From Rhopalosiphum padi (taxonomy: Eukaryota > Arthropoda > Insecta > Hemiptera > Aphididae), in assembly GCF_020882245.1 (NCBI RefSeq), contig NC_083598.1, positions 56,023,858-56,087,857 on the forward strand: a DNA stretch of 64,000 bases. Reading direction: 5' to 3'. Numbering within the stretch: the first letter of the stretch is position 1; the number at the start of each line of letters is the position of its first letter. Made by a program: the position numbers and the translations under genes. Below, one piece after another: positions 63,401 through 64,000 of this stretch. The notes under the pieces were generated by a model. It was not told the DNA's origin. It made no database searches and saw only the letters and a program-made list of their open reading frames with translations.

Positions 63401-63605
63401 AAAAGCTAACGAAGCTAAACGTAAACTGCTGAGTGCAGATTTGCTATGTTACACGTTATACACTTGTACGACGAAGCCAACAAATATGGGTGTCGCGTCC
63501 TCTTAATATGTAAATCTATATATATCTTAACATACAATTTATAAGTTTTCATATACCTATCTATCAATATTTTTAAATAACAGTTACCTATATGGTATAG
63601 CATTA
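57430..63605. other. AT-rich stretch, no gene supported
   Basis: No exon is supported on either strand. A less AT-rich patch at about 58940-59340 has CpGs and may be regulatory or a promoter, but no splice-bounded frame is visible. At 62710-62822 the short motif GGGTGT recurs four times in about 115 bases, possibly an old repeat. Confidence 0.45.
61152..61171. repeat. perfect 20-base palindrome
   Basis: ATGCTATTATATAATAGCAT reads the same on both strands with no loop. It is AT-rich, so chance formation is plausible, but it could extrude a small cruciform. Confidence 0.5.
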
Positions 63606-63609
63606 TTAA

Positions 63610-63945
63610 GCCCGGATTAAGATAATTTTGGGCCCGGAGCCAAACAATTTTAGAGGCCTATAACCATAACCAAAAATTGATGATCCACAAAAAAAAAATA
63701 TTTCAGACAAAAAAAATTATACCTATTTATAAATGTATTTCTTACTTTTTTAAATACGAAAATAAAAATGTTATTTGTATAAATAATTGTACATGTTTCT
63801 TTTGATGTAAAAAATATACTATTATTATTATATCCAAATATTTCTGATTTAATAAAAAAAAAGTAATTTTCACCAGGGGACTACTATTATTTGATTTAAG
63901 TTGTAGGCCCGGAGCCATGGCCCCCCTGCCCCCCTTAATTCGGGC
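63610..63945. mobile_element. MITE with GCCCGGATTAAG termini
   Basis: GCCCGGATTAAG at 63610-63621 and CTTAATTCGGGC at 63934-63945 are inverted repeats with one mismatch. GGCCCGGAGCCA occurs as a direct repeat just inside both ends (about 63630 and 63906). The 336-base interior is AT-rich and non-coding. Flanking sequence (GCATTATT left, GCATTGTC right) gives only a weak 5 of 8 target match, so the exact boundaries and superfamily are uncertain. Confidence 0.55.
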
Positions 63946-64000
63946 ATGGGCATTGTCATTGCAATTACTATAAAATATGATAATTTTAGTATTTATAGTC

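Overview
The window looks like nuclear DNA of an aphid or a close hemipteran relative. The evidence is a very AT-rich background with many TA and TTA runs, long introns, GT-AG splicing, isolated CpG-rich islands that look like promoters, and several dispersed repeat families. I infer the species group from composition, repeat style and one salivary-type gene; I cannot name a species. There is no bacterial-type operon structure and no CRISPR array.

Layout, left to right. 1-3108 is intergenic or intronic, with a tRNA-like SINE fragment and two neighbouring hairpins. 3109-3253 (minus) is a first coding exon encoding a signal peptide; it sits at the edge of a CpG-rich promoter island (3254-4110), and the rest of its gene lies to the left. 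4200-11700 holds no gene I can support. 11769-16844 (plus) is the main gene: a two-exon gene for a secreted protein of 1162 residues, with a long low-complexity N-terminal half and a C-terminal GMC oxidoreductase domain whose first catalytic histidine appears replaced. 17.8-24.6 kb holds five copies or fragments of one repeat family. Two of them, in opposite orientation, bracket a five-exon minus-strand gene (21891-23276) that I rebuilt from splice sites; it encodes a 317-residue membrane-anchored coiled-coil protein of unknown function. 27669-27946 (minus) is a candidate 3' terminal exon. 38703-38960 and 42540-42860 are CpG-rich promoter-like islands.

Mobile DNA dominates the right third. 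49028-54139 is a complete, apparently very young LTR retrotransposon in minus orientation. It has two 996-bp LTRs in which I see no differences, a 5-bp target duplication, a primer binding site, a polypurine tract and one 571-codon gag-like ORF, but no recognisable pol. Nearby are a decayed mariner-like element (54326-54917), a 154-bp hAT-type MITE with an exact 8-bp target duplication (57267-57420), a 50-bp palindromic insertion with an exact 8-bp direct repeat (47950-48015), a tRNA-Thr-like SINE (from 48101) and a further MITE (63610-63945).

The genes do not form a pathway. The most interesting items are the GMC-domain secreted protein, which may be a structural salivary protein rather than an enzyme, the non-autonomous LTR element with its long unexplained ORF, and the orphan coiled-coil gene enclosed by inverted repeats.
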